DNA of 64,000 nucleotides from Sphingomonadales bacterium Ga0077531 (GTDB lineage: Bacteria; Pseudomonadota; Alphaproteobacteria; Sphingomonadales; Sphingomonadaceae): positions 38,800-102,799 of the forward strand of contig LNED01000041.1 in assembly GCA_001464915.1 (NCBI GenBank), in the 5' to 3' direction. Position numbers and translations under genes: made by a program. Below, piece by piece: positions 1 to 9,742 of this stretch (positions within the stretch are counted from its first letter, which is position 1; each line of letters opens with the position of its first letter). The notes under the pieces are model-generated. The model was not told the origin of the DNA, searched no databases, and was given only the letters and a program-made list of their open reading frames with translations.

Positions 1-2192
1 TACTTGGCGTAGCTCACATCAAAACGATCCGCGTTCATCACCTTGTTCCAGGCCGAGATGAAGTCGCACACGAACTTGCCCTCGTTCCCGGCTTCGGCAT
101 AAACCTCGGACTGCGCGCGCAGCATCGAGTTGGAACCGAACACCAGATCAGTGCGGGTGGCGCGGAACTTCTCCGCCCCGGTGGTGCGGCAGGTGCCGAC
201 ATATTCCTCGTCACCGCTGTCATCGACCGGCGTCCACTTCGTGCTCATGTCGAGCAGGTTGCGGAAGAAGTCGGGGGTCAGCGCACCGACGCGGTCGGTG
301 AACACGCCGTGCTTGGTATTGCCGCTGTTCGCGCCGAGCACGCGCAAGCCGCCGACCAGCACGGTCAGTTCGGGGATCGAAAGGCCGAGCAGATGCGCCC
401 GGTCGATCAGCATCTCCTCGGTACGAACCTGCGCCTTGGTCTTCAGGTAGTTGCGGAACCCATCGGCAAACGGCTCCATCGGTTCAAAGCTCGCCGCATC
501 GGTGTGTGCGTCGGTCGCATCCCCGCGTCCGCCGAGGAACGGCACGGTGACGTCGACCCCGCCATCCTTGGCCGCCTTTTCAACCGCAGCCGATCCGGCT
601 AGCACGATCGCATCGGCCATCGACAGCGAACCGCGATGCGTTTCGATCACGTTCAGCACGCGGGTCAGTTCTTCCGGGTCATTGGCTGCCCAGCCGCGCT
701 GCGGTTCAAGCCGCACGCGCGCGCCATTGGCGCCGCCGCGGTGATCCGAATTGCGGTAGGTCGAGGCTGACGCCCATGCCGCCTTGACCAGCTCCCTCAC
801 TGTCAGCCCGCTGCCAAGGATCGCCGCCTTGAAGCGCGCGATTTCGGCGTCCGCAGGCGTGGTGCCAGCGGGAACCGGATCCTGCCATATCAGCGTTTCG
901 GCGGGCACTTCTGGCCCCATGTAACGCACCTTGGGCCCCATATCGCGGTGGCACAGTTTGAACCACGCGCGGGCGAAGGCATCGTCCAATGCCTTGGGAT
1001 CGGCGAGGAAGCGTTCGGAAATCTTGCGATAGTCCGGGTCCATCTTCAACGCCATGTCGGCAGTGGTCATCATGGTCGGCACGCGCTTGTTCGGGTCGCG
1101 CGCGTCGGGGGCCATGTCCTCTTCGGTCTGACCGATCGGCTGCCACTGTTGCGCGCCTGCCGGGCTGCGGACCAGTTCAAAATCATACTTGAACAGCAGG
1201 CGGAAGTAATCGTGGGACCATGAGGTCGGGTTGTTCGACCAAGCGCCTTCGATGCCCGAGGTGGTGATGTGGCCTGCCGCGATCTCGGCCTCGTCATTCA
1301 GCCAGCCGAAGCCCTGCAGATGCAGGTCTTCGCTTTCAGGCGCGCCGCCGAAAGTTTCCGAGGGCGCAGCGCCGTGCGCCTTGCCGAAAGCGTGGCCGCC
1401 AGCGGTGAGCGCTACGGTTTCCTCGTCATTCATCGCCATCCGCGTGAAGGTTTCACGCATATCGCGCGCGCTTTCGAGCGGATCGGGATTGCCGCCCGGC
1501 CCTTCGGGATTGACGTAGATCAGCCCCATCTGGATCGCGGCGAGCGGGTTTTCGATTTCGGCCCCGTCAGCGGGGCGAATGCGGGTGGCAACGCCTTCGT
1601 TGACCCACTGTTCTTCGGTGCCCCAGTAGACGCTCTCAGGCTCGAACACGTCCGCGCGGCCGCCGCCAAAGCCGAACACCGGCCCGCCCATGCTTTCAAT
1701 CGCCACGTTGCCGGTGAGGATGAACAGATCGGCCCAGCTGATGTTGCGGCCGTACTTCTGCTTGATCGGCCACAGCAGGCGGCGCGCCTTGTCGAGGTTG
1801 CCATTGTCGGGCCAGGAATTGAGCGGGGCGAACCGCTGCTGTCCGGAGCCTGCACCGCCGCGACCGTCACCGGTGCGATAGGTACCAGCGGCGTGCCACG
1901 CCATGCGGATGAAGAACGGGCCGTAGTGGCCATAGTCCGCCGGCCACCACGGCTGGCTGTCGGTCATAAGCGCGGTCAGGTCAGCCTTCAATGCGGCGTA
2001 ATCGAGCGTGTTGAACGCCTCGGCGTAGTCGAAATCTTCGCCGTAGGGGTTCGCGCTCTTGCCCTGTTCGGTCAGAATATCGAGCTGCATTGCCTGCGGC
2101 CACCAATCGCGGTTGGTGCGGCCCAGCAAGCTGCGCATTTCGGTGCTGCCGTGGAACGGGCAACCGCTCATCTCGCCAGTTTTTGCGTCCAT
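1..2192 (-). CDS. katG: Catalase-peroxidase KatG (stop codon cut by window edge)
   Basis: Cytoplasmic bifunctional heme enzyme that removes hydrogen peroxide. I read 730 residues from the ATG at 2192; the first two bases of the window are TA on the minus strand, so only the last base of the stop is missing. The distal triad R96/W99/H100 sits in RMAWHAAG, the proximal heme histidine is H267 in [12 protein letters not shown], and W99, Y226 (YVNPEGP) and M252 (MAMND) would form the family's Met-Tyr-Trp cofactor. Two peroxidase-like halves are present and the length is normal for the family. The SD is GAGGAG. It lies close to ahpF/ahpC in a peroxide-defence cluster. The gene has no substantial sense-strand competitor. 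Confidence 0.96.
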   Translation of the reverse strand, partial: MDAKTGEMSGCPFHGSTEMRSLLGRTNRDWWPQAMQLDILTEQGKSANPYGEDFDYAEAFNTLDYAALKADLTALMTDSQPWWPADYGHYGPFFIRMAWHAAGTYRTGDGRGGAGSGQQRFAPLNSWPDNGNLDKARRLLWPIKQKYGRNISWADLFILTGNVAIESMGGPVFGFGGGRADVFEPESVYWGTEEQWVNEGVATRIRPADGAEIENPLAAIQMGLIYVNPEGPGGNPDPLESARDMRETFTRMAMNDEETVALTAGGHAFGKAHGAAPSETFGGAPESEDLHLQGFGWLNDEAEIAAGHITTSGIEGAWSNNPTSWSHDYFRLLFKYDFELVRSPAGAQQWQPIGQTEEDMAPDARDPNKRVPTMMTTADMALKMDPDYRKISERFLADPKALDDAFARAWFKLCHRDMGPKVRYMGPEVPAETLIWQDPVPAGTTPADAEIARFKAAILGSGLTVRELVKAAWASASTYRNSDHRGGANGARVRLEPQRGWAANDPEELTRVLNVIETHRGSLSMADAIVLAGSAAVEKAAKDGGVDVTVPFLGGRGDATDAHTDAASFEPMEPFADGFRNYLKTKAQVRTEEMLIDRAHLLGLSIPELTVLVGGLRVLGANSGNTKHGVFTDRVGALTPDFFRNLLDMSTKWTPVDDSGDEEYVGTCRTTGAEKFRATRTDLVFGSNSMLRAQSEVYAEAGNEGKFVCDFISAWNKVMNADRFDVSYAK

Positions 2193-2280
2193 GATCGTTC
2201 TCTCCTCGCATGTTGATTGCGTCAGACTCGCCGTTGAAGCGCAGTCTATGGAGGGAGAATGACTCTTTCAGGTTGGTGCG

Positions 2281-2313
2281 TCCAATCGATTAATACGCGG
2301 GTATTGATTGGAT
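2281..2313. promoter_or_regulatory. Imperfect inverted repeat upstream of katG, candidate regulator site
   Basis: An interrupted dyad of TCCAATCGATTAATAC and GTATTGATTGGA lies 89-121 bases upstream of the katG start. The CCAATCG half-site recurs twice upstream of ahpC. An OxyR-type (LysR family) site is a natural guess for a katG/ahpC regulon, but the canonical ATAG/CTAT tetrad is not clear, so this is inference. Confidence 0.35.
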
Positions 2314-2344
2314 AGAGCGATCACAGGACGGCGCGGGCAAACGA

Positions 2345-2378
2345 AAACGGGCCCCCGTTAGGGAGCCCGTCCGTTTTT
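2345..2378 (-). terminator. Hairpin terminator downstream of ahpF
   Basis: A GC-rich stem (CGGGCTCC / GGGGGCCCG on the minus strand, loop CTAAC) is followed by TTTTCGTTT, 24 bases past the ahpF stop. A six-T run also flanks it on the plus strand, so it could act in both directions. Confidence 0.6.
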
Positions 2379-2401
2379 TGCTGTACCACAGAATTGACCG
2401 C

Positions 2402-3991
2402 TTAGGCCGCTTCGGCAATTGCCGCGACCGGTTCGTTGCGGATCAGGAAGTCAAACGCGCCGAGGCCCGCCTTCGCGCCTTCACCCATCGCCACCACGAT
2501 CTGCTTGTGCGGCACCACGGTGCAATCGCCCGCCGCATAAATGCCGGGGAGGTTGGTCGCGCCGTGATCGTCGACGATGATCTCGCCATGTTTCGACAGG
2601 GCAAGCCCGGTTTCGTGCAGCCATTCAGTGTTGGGGACGAGGCCGATCTGCACGAATACGCCTTCCAGCGTGATCCGGCGCTCATCGCCGCTCGCGCGGT
2701 CTTTCACAACGAGGCCGTTCACGCGGGTTCCGTCACCCAGCACTTCGGTGGTCTGACCGTTGGTGATGATTTCGACATTGGGCATCGAGCGCAGCTTGCG
2801 TTGCAGCACTTCATCGGCGCGCAGTTTCGTGTCGAATTCGATCAGGGTCACGTGACCGACGATCTTGGCCAAGTCGATCGCGGCTTCCACGCCGGAATTG
2901 CCGCCGCCGATCACCGCGATGCGCTTGCCCTTGAACAGCGGGCCATCGCAGTGCGGGCAATAGGCCACGCCCTTGTTGCGATACTCCGCTTCGCCCGGCA
3001 CGCCGAGATTGCGCCAGCGCGCGCCGGTCGACAGCACCAGCGAACGCGCGCGCAGGCTTGCGCCGTTGGCCATCACGACTTCGTGCAACCCGCCAATCTC
3101 GCTCGCGGGCTTCAATTCCACCGCGCGGGCCAAGTCCATCAGATCGATTTCATATTCGCCGACGTGCTTCTTCAAGCTGTCGGTCAGCTTCGGCCCTTCG
3201 GTATAGGGGGTGCCGGGCAGGTTCTCGATTCCGAGCGTGTCCATCAGCTGTCCGCCGAAGCGCTCAGCCGCGATCCCGGTCGTGAAGCCCTTGCGCGCGG
3301 TATAGACCGCCGCTGCCGCACCAGCAGGGCCGCCGCCGATCACCAGCACTTCAAACGCGTCCTTTGCGGCCAGCTTTTCGGCCTGCTTTGCACCGGCATT
3401 CTTGTCGAGCTTGGCGAGGATCTCGGCCAGCTCCATCTTGCCGTTGTAGAAGCTCTCGCCGTTGAGGAAGGTCGCGGGCACGGCCATGATGTCGCGCGCT
3501 TCGACTTCCTGCTGGAACGTGCCGCCTTCGATCAGCGTCGCGGTGATGCGCGGGTTTTCGAGTGCCATCAGCGTCAGTGCCTGCACCACATCGGGGCAGT
3601 TGTGGCACGACAGCGAGAAGAACATCTCGAAATTGTAATCGCCTTCGAGCGCGCGCACCTGTTCGATCAAGTCGGCATCAACCTTGGGCGGGTGGCCCCC
3701 GGCCCACAGCAGTGCGAGCACGAGGCTGGTGAATTCATGCCCCATCGGCAAGCCGGCGAACCGCACCCACTTGGTCGCGTCTGACGCGCGGCGGATCACG
3801 AAGCTGGGCTTGCGATCGTCGGTGCCATCAAAACGCGCGGTCACAAGGTCGTGCTGCGCGGCGATCTGTTCGATCAGCGTACGCGTCTGGCGCGACTTCT
3901 CGCTGTCATCGAGCGAGGCGATCAGTTCGATGCCTTCACGAAGATTGCCGAGATAGGTCTTCAGCTGGGCCTGCATGGCGGCGTCGAGCAT
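2402..3991 (-). CDS. ahpF: Alkyl hydroperoxide reductase subunit F
   Basis: FAD- and NADH-dependent disulfide reductase that recharges AhpC (529 aa, the usual length). The N-terminal thioredoxin-like half carries the CHNCPDVVQ redox motif; the C-terminal half is thioredoxin-reductase-like with [19 protein letters not shown] (redox CxxC), [10 protein letters not shown] and the AAGDCT FAD motif. The start at 3991 ([10 protein letters not shown]) matches the E. coli AhpF N-terminus and has GGAGG upstream; a start at 4018 would add nine unlike residues. It lies downstream of ahpC in the same direction, separated by 233 bases that contain a hairpin. Confidence 0.95.
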   Translation of the reverse strand: MLDAAMQAQLKTYLGNLREGIELIASLDDSEKSRQTRTLIEQIAAQHDLVTARFDGTDDRKPSFVIRRASDATKWVRFAGLPMGHEFTSLVLALLWAGGHPPKVDADLIEQVRALEGDYNFEMFFSLSCHNCPDVVQALTLMALENPRITATLIEGGTFQQEVEARDIMAVPATFLNGESFYNGKMELAEILAKLDKNAGAKQAEKLAAKDAFEVLVIGGGPAGAAAAVYTARKGFTTGIAAERFGGQLMDTLGIENLPGTPYTEGPKLTDSLKKHVGEYEIDLMDLARAVELKPASEIGGLHEVVMANGASLRARSLVLSTGARWRNLGVPGEAEYRNKGVAYCPHCDGPLFKGKRIAVIGGGNSGVEAAIDLAKIVGHVTLIEFDTKLRADEVLQRKLRSMPNVEIITNGQTTEVLGDGTRVNGLVVKDRASGDERRITLEGVFVQIGLVPNTEWLHETGLALSKHGEIIVDDHGATNLPGIYAAGDCTVVPHKQIVVAMGEGAKAGLGAFDFLIRNEPVAAIAEAA

Positions 3992-4134
3992 GGTCGTGTC
4001 CTCCGAGGCGCGTATCATCGCGCGGGAATTCTGGGGTGATCCACATTAGTGATCGGTGTTTGGGTAACGCGGGACCGGAATTCGCTTACCCCAAAAGGGG
4101 GGAGAAGGGCGGGCACATCCGGTCCCGGCTACGA

Positions 4135-4161
4135 CCCGAGGGCTCAGACAAGGCTCTCGGG
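4135..4161 (+). other. Hairpin in the ahpC-ahpF intergenic region
   Basis: CCCGAG at 4135-4140 pairs with CTCGGG at 4156-4161, and the stem extends inward with one mismatch. A T5 run follows on the plus strand only (4163-4167). It is therefore terminator-like for an antisense transcript, and for the ahpC-ahpF mRNA it would be only a structural or processing element. Confidence 0.4.
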
Positions 4162-4224
4162 ATTTTTCAGTCAGCGCGGAACGTGGGGGAGGGGGAGAGC
4201 CCCGCGCTGACCGATTCTATTGCG

Positions 4225-4791
4225 TCAGATCTTGCCGACGAGGTCGAGCGAAGGGGCCAGCGTGTCGCCGCCTTCTTCCCACGCTGCCGGGCAAACCTGA
4301 CCTGGGTTGGCGCGCACGTACTGGGCGGCCTTGATCTTGCGGGTCAGTTCGTTGGCATTGCGGCCCACGCCTTCACAGGTGATTTCCATGATCTGGATCA
4401 CACCGTCCGGATCGACCACGAAAGTCGCACGGTCAGCCAGGCCAACGCCCTCGCGCAGCACGCCGAAGTTGTTCGACAGCACGTGGTTCTGATCGCCCAG
4501 GAACGGGAAGGTCAGCTTGCTGATCTTGTCCGAGAAATCGTGCCAGGCCTTGTGACTGAAATGCGTGTCGGTGCTGACAGCGTAGACTTCCACGCCCATC
4601 GCCTGAAGCTGGCCGTACTTTTCGCCCATGTCTTCGAGCTCGGTCGGGCAGACGAAGGTCCAGTCGGCCGGGTAGAAGAAGAACACCGACCACTTGCCGG
4701 CGAGATCGGCGTCGGTGACGTCGAAGAAGTCCTTGCCAGCCTGGAATGCGGTGGCCTTGAACGGCTGAAGAGTCGAACCGATGATACCCAT
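4225..4791 (-). CDS. ahpC: Peroxiredoxin AhpC (alkyl hydroperoxide reductase subunit C)
   Basis: Typical 2-Cys peroxiredoxin of 188 aa that reduces hydrogen peroxide and organic peroxides in the cytoplasm and is recharged by AhpF. The peroxidatic cysteine is C48 in [10 protein letters not shown], and the resolving cysteine is C167 in GQVCPAAW. The start at 4791 ([11 protein letters not shown]) fits the family; upstream in-frame codons have no family resemblance. An AAAGGA SD sits 9 bases before the ATG. It is the first gene of an ahpC-ahpF pair. Two CCAATCG boxes in its upstream region also occur before katG, suggesting common peroxide control. Confidence 0.96.
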   Translation of the reverse strand: MGIIGSTLQPFKATAFQAGKDFFDVTDADLAGKWSVFFFYPADWTFVCPTELEDMGEKYGQLQAMGVEVYAVSTDTHFSHKAWHDFSDKISKLTFPFLGDQNHVLSNNFGVLREGVGLADRATFVVDPDGVIQIMEITCEGVGRNANELTRKIKAAQYVRANPGQVCPAAWEEGGDTLAPSLDLVGKI

Positions 4792-4884
4792 GGGAGTTTG
4801 TCCTTTTGTTGGGTGGAGAGGAAGAGGGTTGAAACTGATGGTGCCCAAATAGGCATTATTGCGCTGCACAAAAGTTGATTGTTG

Positions 4885-4931
4885 CGATTGCACAAATCGC
4901 TTTTTCCAATCGTAGAGACGGGAACCAATCG
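4885..4931. promoter_or_regulatory. CCAATCG / CGATTG boxes upstream of ahpC
   Basis: CCAATCG occurs at 4906-4912 and again at 4925-4931, 19 bases apart, beside a short dyad around 4885-4899 (CGATTGCACAAATCG). The same word is in the katG upstream dyad. The boxes lie between ahpC (minus) and the epimerase gene (plus), so either could be controlled. Function is inferred. Confidence 0.35.
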
Positions 4932-4987
4932 GATTTGGCGTTTATGGAGTCGCTTGCGACCGGCGCTGTCGATGATAGACGCGCTTC

Positions 4988-5944
4988 ATGCGCATCCTTC
5001 TCACCGGATCGTCGGGCTGGTTGGGCCGCTTCCTTGCTCCGATGCTGCGCGCTGAGGGGCACGCGGTCACCGGGCTCGATATCGCGGACGGCGATCACAC
5101 CGATGTGTGCGGCAGCGTGGCCGACATCGCGCTGATCGAGCGGCTGTTTGCCGAGCACGGCTTCGAGGGCGTCATCCATGCTGGCGCGCTGCACAAGCTC
5201 GACATCGCCCGCTATCCGGCGAGCGCCTTTGTCGACGTCAATGTCACAGGCACCTTGCACCTGCTCGAGGCGGCGGTGCGGCATGGGGCGGAACGCGTCG
5301 TCTTCACCTCCACCACTTCGCTGATGATCACGCAAGCCATCCGCGACGAGGTGGCGGCAGCTGCGGTGTGGCTCGACGAGACCACCGGCCCGCTTGCCCC
5401 GCGCAATATCTACGGAGTGACCAAGCGCTCGGCGGAGGAGCTATGTCGGCTTTATCACGACCTCCACGGGTTGCCGGTGATAGCCCTGCGCACCGCGCGC
5501 TTCTTCCCCGAGGATGACGACACCCACACGGTGCCTTCGGGCGAGAACCTTAAGGCCAACGAATTCCTCAATCGCCGCCTGACGGTGGAGGACTGCGCCG
5601 CCGCGCACCTCGCCGCGCTGGAGGCCGCGCCGCGGGTGGGCTGGGGGGTCTATGTGGTGAGCGCGCCGCCGCCCTTCACCCCCGCCGATGCCGAGCGGCT
5701 GAAAACGGACGCGGCGGGCCTGATCGCTGAACGCTTTCCCGATGCGCCCGTGCTCTACGAAGCGCGCGGCTGGGTGCTGCCGGACAGCATCGGGCGGGTC
5801 TATGATCCTTCGACCATCGAGCGTGATCTGGGCTTTCGCTGCCAGATCGACTTTGCGGCAGTGCTTGCGGCAATGCGGGAAGGGCGCGACATGCCCTTCA
5901 TCCACGACCGCAGCTACGTGCCGCCCAAGGAGCTTGGGCGCTAA
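4988..5944 (+). CDS. NAD-dependent epimerase/dehydratase family protein (extended SDR)
   Basis: 318 aa Rossmann-fold protein. The nucleotide-binding motif TGSSGWLG is at residues 6-13, an acidic residue ends beta-2 (GLDIADGD) for NAD preference, the catalytic serine region is FTSTTS, and the YxxxK pair is in YGVTKRSAEE. The start follows directly from the glycine motif near the N-terminus. Its substrate is probably a nucleotide sugar or similar small molecule but cannot be named. It is divergent from ahpC and convergent with aroC, whose stop lies 3 bases away. Confidence 0.85.
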   Translation: MRILLTGSSGWLGRFLAPMLRAEGHAVTGLDIADGDHTDVCGSVADIALIERLFAEHGFEGVIHAGALHKLDIARYPASAFVDVNVTGTLHLLEAAVRHGAERVVFTSTTSLMITQAIRDEVAAAAVWLDETTGPLAPRNIYGVTKRSAEELCRLYHDLHGLPVIALRTARFFPEDDDTHTVPSGENLKANEFLNRRLTVEDCAAAHLAALEAAPRVGWGVYVVSAPPPFTPADAERLKTDAAGLIAERFPDAPVLYEARGWVLPDSIGRVYDPSTIERDLGFRCQIDFAAVLAAMREGRDMPFIHDRSYVPPKELGR

Positions 5945-5947
5945 CCC

Positions 5948-7018
5948 CTATCCAATCTGCCCGCGATGCAGCAGTTTGTGATCGGCCAGCACCAGCGCCA
6001 TCATCGCCTCGACCACCGGGGTGCCGCGGATGCCGACGCAGGGGTCGTGGCGGCCCTTGGTGACCACCTCGACCGCTTCGCCAGCCGAGTTGATCGATTC
6101 CACCGGGGTGAGGATTGAGCTCGTCGGCTTGAACGCGACGCGGCACACCACTGGTTGCCCGGTCGAAATGCCGCCTGCCGTGCCGCCCGCGTGGTTGCTG
6201 GCGTAGAGCGGCAATCCATCCGCACCGGGGCGCATCCGGTCGGCGTTCTGTTCGCCGGTCAGGCGCGCGGCGGCGAAACCGTCGCCGATTTCGACACCCT
6301 TGACCGCGTTGATGCTCATCATCGCGGCGGCCAGATCGCTATCGAGCTTGGCATAGATCGGCGCGCCCCAGCCGGCGGGCACCCCGGTGGCGACGCATTC
6401 GACCACCGCGCCGAGGGACGATCCCGCTTTGCGCGCCTCGTCCACCTTGGCCTCCCATCGCTTGGCGGCTTCGGGGTCGGGGCAGAAGAATGGATTGCTC
6501 GCGATTTCGGCATAGTCAATCCGCGCCGGGTCGATTTGGTCACCGCCCAACTCGCACACGTAGGCGACGATGGTAACTTCCGGGATGACCAGCCGCGCCA
6601 CCGCGCCTGCTGCCACCCGTGCCGCTGTCTCGCGCGCCGATGACCGGCCGCCGCCGCGATAATCGCGAATGCCGTATTTGGCGTCATAGGCGTAATCGGC
6701 ATGGCCGGGGCGATAGGATTGCGCGATCTCGGAGTAGTCTTTCGACCGCTGATCGGTGTTCTCAATCATCAGGCTGATTGGCGTGCCGGTGGTTTGGCCC
6801 TCAAACACGCCCGAGAGGATCCGCACCAGATCATCCTCGCGCCGCTGGGTGGTAAAGCGGCTGGTCCCCGGCTTGCGCGCGTCCATGAACGGCTGGATGA
6901 AATCCTCGCTGATGGCGAGCCCCGGCGGGCACCCGTCAACGACCGCGCCCAATGCAGGCCCGTGGCTCTCGCCCCAAGTGGTAAAGCGCAGCACGCGCCC
7001 AAAAGTGTTCCAGCTCAT
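5948..7018 (-). CDS. aroC: Chorismate synthase
   Basis: 356 aa, the full family length. Converts EPSP to chorismate with reduced FMN, the last common step of aromatic amino acid synthesis. All signatures are visible: [14 protein letters not shown] near the N-terminus, [34 protein letters not shown], and the C-terminal [17 protein letters not shown]. The start at 7018 ([17 protein letters not shown]) is chosen because chorismate synthases begin this way; the 25 upstream in-frame residues are not conserved. It is divergent from ruvA with a gap of only 78 bases, so the two promoters must be compact or overlapping. Confidence 0.97.
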   Translation of the reverse strand: MSWNTFGRVLRFTTWGESHGPALGAVVDGCPPGLAISEDFIQPFMDARKPGTSRFTTQRREDDLVRILSGVFEGQTTGTPISLMIENTDQRSKDYSEIAQSYRPGHADYAYDAKYGIRDYRGGGRSSARETAARVAAGAVARLVIPEVTIVAYVCELGGDQIDPARIDYAEIASNPFFCPDPEAAKRWEAKVDEARKAGSSLGAVVECVATGVPAGWGAPIYAKLDSDLAAAMMSINAVKGVEIGDGFAAARLTGEQNADRMRPGADGLPLYASNHAGGTAGGISTGQPVVCRVAFKPTSSILTPVESINSAGEAVEVVTKGRHDPCVGIRGTPVVEAMMALVLADHKLLHRGQIG

Positions 7019-7096
7019 GCCTCGCCATCTGGCGCAAGTGTGGGCATCTGTCCATAAAGGCTGGACGCTGAATGGCGCTTGCTTCAGGAACAAACC

Positions 7097-7705
7097 ATGA
7101 TTGCCAAACTCTCAGGCAGGCTCGATGCGACGGGCGAGGATTGGGCCATCGTCGATGTCGGCGGAGTGGGCTACCTGGTGCATTGCTCCAGCCGCACCCT
7201 CGCCGCGCTGGGCGAGGTGGGAGAGGGCTGCACCGTCCACACGCAATTGCAGGTGAGCGAGAATGACATGCGCCTGCTGGGCTTTGCCGACGGGGCCGAG
7301 CGTGACTGGTTCAGGCTGCTGACCGGGGTGCAGGGCGTGGGGAGCAAGGTCGGGTTGGCGATCCTTTCCGCGCTCTCAACCGGAGACCTTCGCGACGCCT
7401 GCGGGCGCGGTGACGCGGCGATGGTCGCCCGCGCGCAGGGCGTAGGGCCGAAGCTGGCGGGCCGGATCGTCAACGAGCTGAAGGACAAGGCAGGCGCGAT
7501 GCCGGGCGGCTCGGGCAGTTTTGCGGCTGGCGTGGCGGCGGTGCCTGCAGGCAGTAAGGGCGCGGACGCGGCAAGTGCCCTGGAGAACCTTGGTTTCAAG
7601 CCTGCGGTTGCGGCGCAAGCCGTGGCCCGCGCGCTCGAAGAATTGGGCGACGGCGCGAGCGAGGGCGATTTGATCCGCGTGGCACTGAAGAAGGCGGCAT
7701 CCTAG
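7097..7705 (+). CDS. ruvA: Holliday junction branch migration protein RuvA
   Basis: 202 aa. Binds Holliday junctions as a tetramer and loads the RuvB helicase. The N-terminal OB-fold starts [10 protein letters not shown], the helix-hairpin-helix segment includes [14 protein letters not shown] and [17 protein letters not shown], and a C-terminal RuvB-contacting domain ([16 protein letters not shown]) follows a flexible Gly/Ala linker. The start at 7097 is the family start, with AGGAA upstream. It heads a four-gene unit, with ruvB separated from it by two unrelated small genes. Confidence 0.96.
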   Translation: MIAKLSGRLDATGEDWAIVDVGGVGYLVHCSSRTLAALGEVGEGCTVHTQLQVSENDMRLLGFADGAERDWFRLLTGVQGVGSKVGLAILSALSTGDLRDACGRGDAAMVARAQGVGPKLAGRIVNELKDKAGAMPGGSGSFAAGVAAVPAGSKGADAASALENLGFKPAVAAQAVARALEELGDGASEGDLIRVALKKAAS

Positions 7706-7714
7706 GAGGACGAT

Positions 7715-8263
7715 ATGATGCGTTTTGCACTGACTTTAGCTCTGGCGCTCGCCGCCACCCCGCTCGCCGCGCAGGATATGAGCGCGTTCAAGCCCGGCCC
7801 GGTGCTGACCGAATTCGGCGCGCATGCTCCGGTGCCGGGAGTGGAGCAACTGCCTGCTGACACCAAATTTGCCGTCGCCTTCGACGTCAGCACCCCGGCG
7901 GCTGAGGGTTCGCCCAATCGCGGCTTCGACAGTGCGGCGCGGTTTCTCAACATGAACGTGGCGCACGGCGTGCCGAAGGAGAACATCCGGCTGGTGGTGG
8001 TGGTGCATGGCAAGGCGGCGCTGGAGCTGCTGACCAACGCCGCCCACGCCGCCAACCCGCTTTCGCGCCAAGGCGATAACCCATCGGCCAAGCTGGTCGA
8101 GGCGCTGCTGGCCGAGGACGTGCGCTTCATCCTATGCGGCCAAAGCGCGGCAGTTTACGGCATCAAGCCCGAGGATTTGATCCCCGGCGTGGAAATGTCG
8201 CTCTCGGCAATGACCGCCCACGCGCTGTTGCAGAAGGACGGTTTTACGGTGAACCCGTTTTGA
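7715..8263 (+). CDS. DsrE family protein, exported
   Basis: 182 aa with a cleavable signal peptide (MMRFALTLALALAATPLAAQ), hence probably periplasmic. The mature part resembles the DsrE/DsrF-like family: an alpha/beta fold with VVVVHGKAALELL and a single cysteine in RFILCGQSAAVYGI, the position used for persulfide chemistry in related proteins. AGGAGG lies just after the ruvA stop and before this ATG. Its stop overlaps the next start (TGATG). A link to sulfur relay is family knowledge; its role inside a ruv operon is unknown. Confidence 0.8.
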   Translation: MMRFALTLALALAATPLAAQDMSAFKPGPVLTEFGAHAPVPGVEQLPADTKFAVAFDVSTPAAEGSPNRGFDSAARFLNMNVAHGVPKENIRLVVVVHGKAALELLTNAAHAANPLSRQGDNPSAKLVEALLAEDVRFILCGQSAAVYGIKPEDLIPGVEMSLSAMTAHALLQKDGFTVNPF

Positions 8264-8463
8264 TGGGCAAGATCGGTCGCCCCAATCCATCGCGCCTGAT
8301 CTTCCCGCTGCTCCTCACGGCATTTTTGGGACTTGTGATCGCTTACGCAACTGGGGTGCTTGTCTTCGACAGGAGGGACGGGTGCAAGGACGCGGGCGGC
8401 CGTTGGCGAGGTGGATGGAAGATGGCGTATTGTGAAAGCCCGTCAGGTAACGTCCGGAAATGA
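8263..8463 (+). CDS. Small single-pass membrane protein of unknown function
   Basis: 66 aa. A basic N-terminus ([11 protein letters not shown]) is followed by one hydrophobic helix at about residues 12-35 and a short tail with two cysteines ([11 protein letters not shown] and AYCESPSG) that would face the periplasm if positive-inside applies. It is translationally coupled on both sides: its ATG overlaps the DsrE stop and its TGA overlaps the ruvB ATG (ATGA). No family recognised. The paired cysteines could form a disulfide or interact with the neighbouring DsrE-like protein; that is speculation. Confidence 0.7.
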   Translation: MGKIGRPNPSRLIFPLLLTAFLGLVIAYATGVLVFDRRDGCKDAGGRWRGGWKMAYCESPSGNVRK

Positions 8464-9530
8464 CCACCCCCGACACCCCCCTCCACACCCCAGCGCGCCA
8501 ACCCGGGGACCCGGATGCCGCCCTGCGCCCGCGGCGCTTGGCCGAATTCGTCGGGCAGGAGGCGGCCAAGGGGAACCTTGCGGTCTTCATCGCTGCCGCG
8601 CGCGCGCGGGGGGAGGCGATGGATCATACGCTGTTCTTCGGCCCGCCCGGCCTCGGCAAGACTACGCTGGCGCAGATCATCGCGGGCGAGCTTGGCGTCG
8701 GCTTCCGCGCCACCTCCGGCCCCGTCATCGCCAAGGCGGGTGATCTGGCCGCGCTGCTGACGAACCTCGAACCGCATGACGTGCTGTTCATCGACGAAAT
8801 CCATCGCCTTTCGCCTGTGGTCGAGGAAGTGCTCTACCCGGCGATGGAAGACCGCGCGCTTGATCTGATCATCGGCGAGGGGCCGTCGGCGCGCAGCGTT
8901 CGCATCGATTTGCCGCCCTTTACCCTGATCGGCGCGACCACCCGGCAGGGGCTGCTGACCACGCCGCTGCGTGATCGGTTCGGCATTCCTGTCCGGCTCA
9001 ATTTCTATAGCCATGAAGAATTGGAGCGAGTCGTGACCCGCGCCGCCGGGCTGCTCGGCCTCGGCATCGCGCCTGATGGCGCACATGAAATTGCCCGCCG
9101 TTCGCGCGGCACCCCGCGCGTGGCCGGGCGCCTGCTACGGCGCGTGCGCGACTTTGCCGATGTCGCGGGCGCCACCAGCGTCACCCGTCATGTGGCAGAT
9201 GAGGCGCTGACCCGGCTGGAGATCGACCGGCTCGGCCTCGACAGCATGGATCGCCGCTACCTCACCATGATCGCCACCACCTACAAGGGCGGCCCGGTGG
9301 GGATCGAGACGCTGGCAGCAGGGCTCGCCGAACCGCGCGACACGGTGGAAGAGGTGGTCGAACCCTACCTCATCCAACTTGGCCTGATCGCCCGCACGGC
9401 GCGTGGGCGTGTGTTGAATGATGATGGCTGGGCGCATCTCGAACTGCCCAAACCCGCCGGTCCTTTGGCCGATTCTCAGGCTGATTCTCTTGCGCAGCGC
9501 CAATCCGGGCTGTTTGACGAAAATGGTTAA
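8460..9530 (+). CDS. ruvB: Holliday junction branch migration helicase RuvB
   Basis: 356 aa AAA+ ATPase that drives branch migration with RuvA. Walker A is [12 protein letters not shown], Walker B is LFIDEIHRL, sensor 1 is [20 protein letters not shown], and the arginine finger and sensor 2 lie in [20 protein letters not shown] winged-helix domain with [15 protein letters not shown] follows. The start overlaps the preceding stop by ATGA. The C-terminal 20 residues after the winged helix are a non-conserved tail. Confidence 0.97.
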   Translation: MTTPDTPLHTPARQPGDPDAALRPRRLAEFVGQEAAKGNLAVFIAAARARGEAMDHTLFFGPPGLGKTTLAQIIAGELGVGFRATSGPVIAKAGDLAALLTNLEPHDVLFIDEIHRLSPVVEEVLYPAMEDRALDLIIGEGPSARSVRIDLPPFTLIGATTRQGLLTTPLRDRFGIPVRLNFYSHEELERVVTRAAGLLGLGIAPDGAHEIARRSRGTPRVAGRLLRRVRDFADVAGATSVTRHVADEALTRLEIDRLGLDSMDRRYLTMIATTYKGGPVGIETLAAGLAEPRDTVEEVVEPYLIQLGLIARTARGRVLNDDGWAHLELPKPAGPLADSQADSLAQRQSGLFDENG

Positions 9531-9742
9531 CCCGGCCGCCTAACGGCACCCGTTTTTCGGTGCCAGATCGGGACAGCGTCCCGGAAATCCCGCCATTTCC
9601 GCCAAATTTCGCCGGTTTTGCGATGCCGAGCATGGTTAAGCGGATTGCCCGCCCGCGGTTAATGACATCAAAAGAACGCTGGATTTGGGGGAAGGTGCGG
9701 ATGGTCCGCATTCCTTGCCGCAGGCAAACAGGGTTACCTTCT

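Noticed and set aside
2378..3784. 468-codon plus-strand frame opposite ahpF
   Set aside because: His/Arg/Ala-rich shadow of a clear AhpF sequence; no motifs, no SD.
4921..4945. GGAAC upstream of the epimerase as EcfG promoter
   Set aside because: The nearest CGTT is only 13 bases away, wrong spacing.
9640..9742. Possible GEMM (cyclic-di-GMP) riboswitch before the serine-repeat gene
   Set aside because: A small hairpin (TGCGGA/TCCGCA) and a GGCAAAC string are present, but the conserved second stem and spacing are absent.
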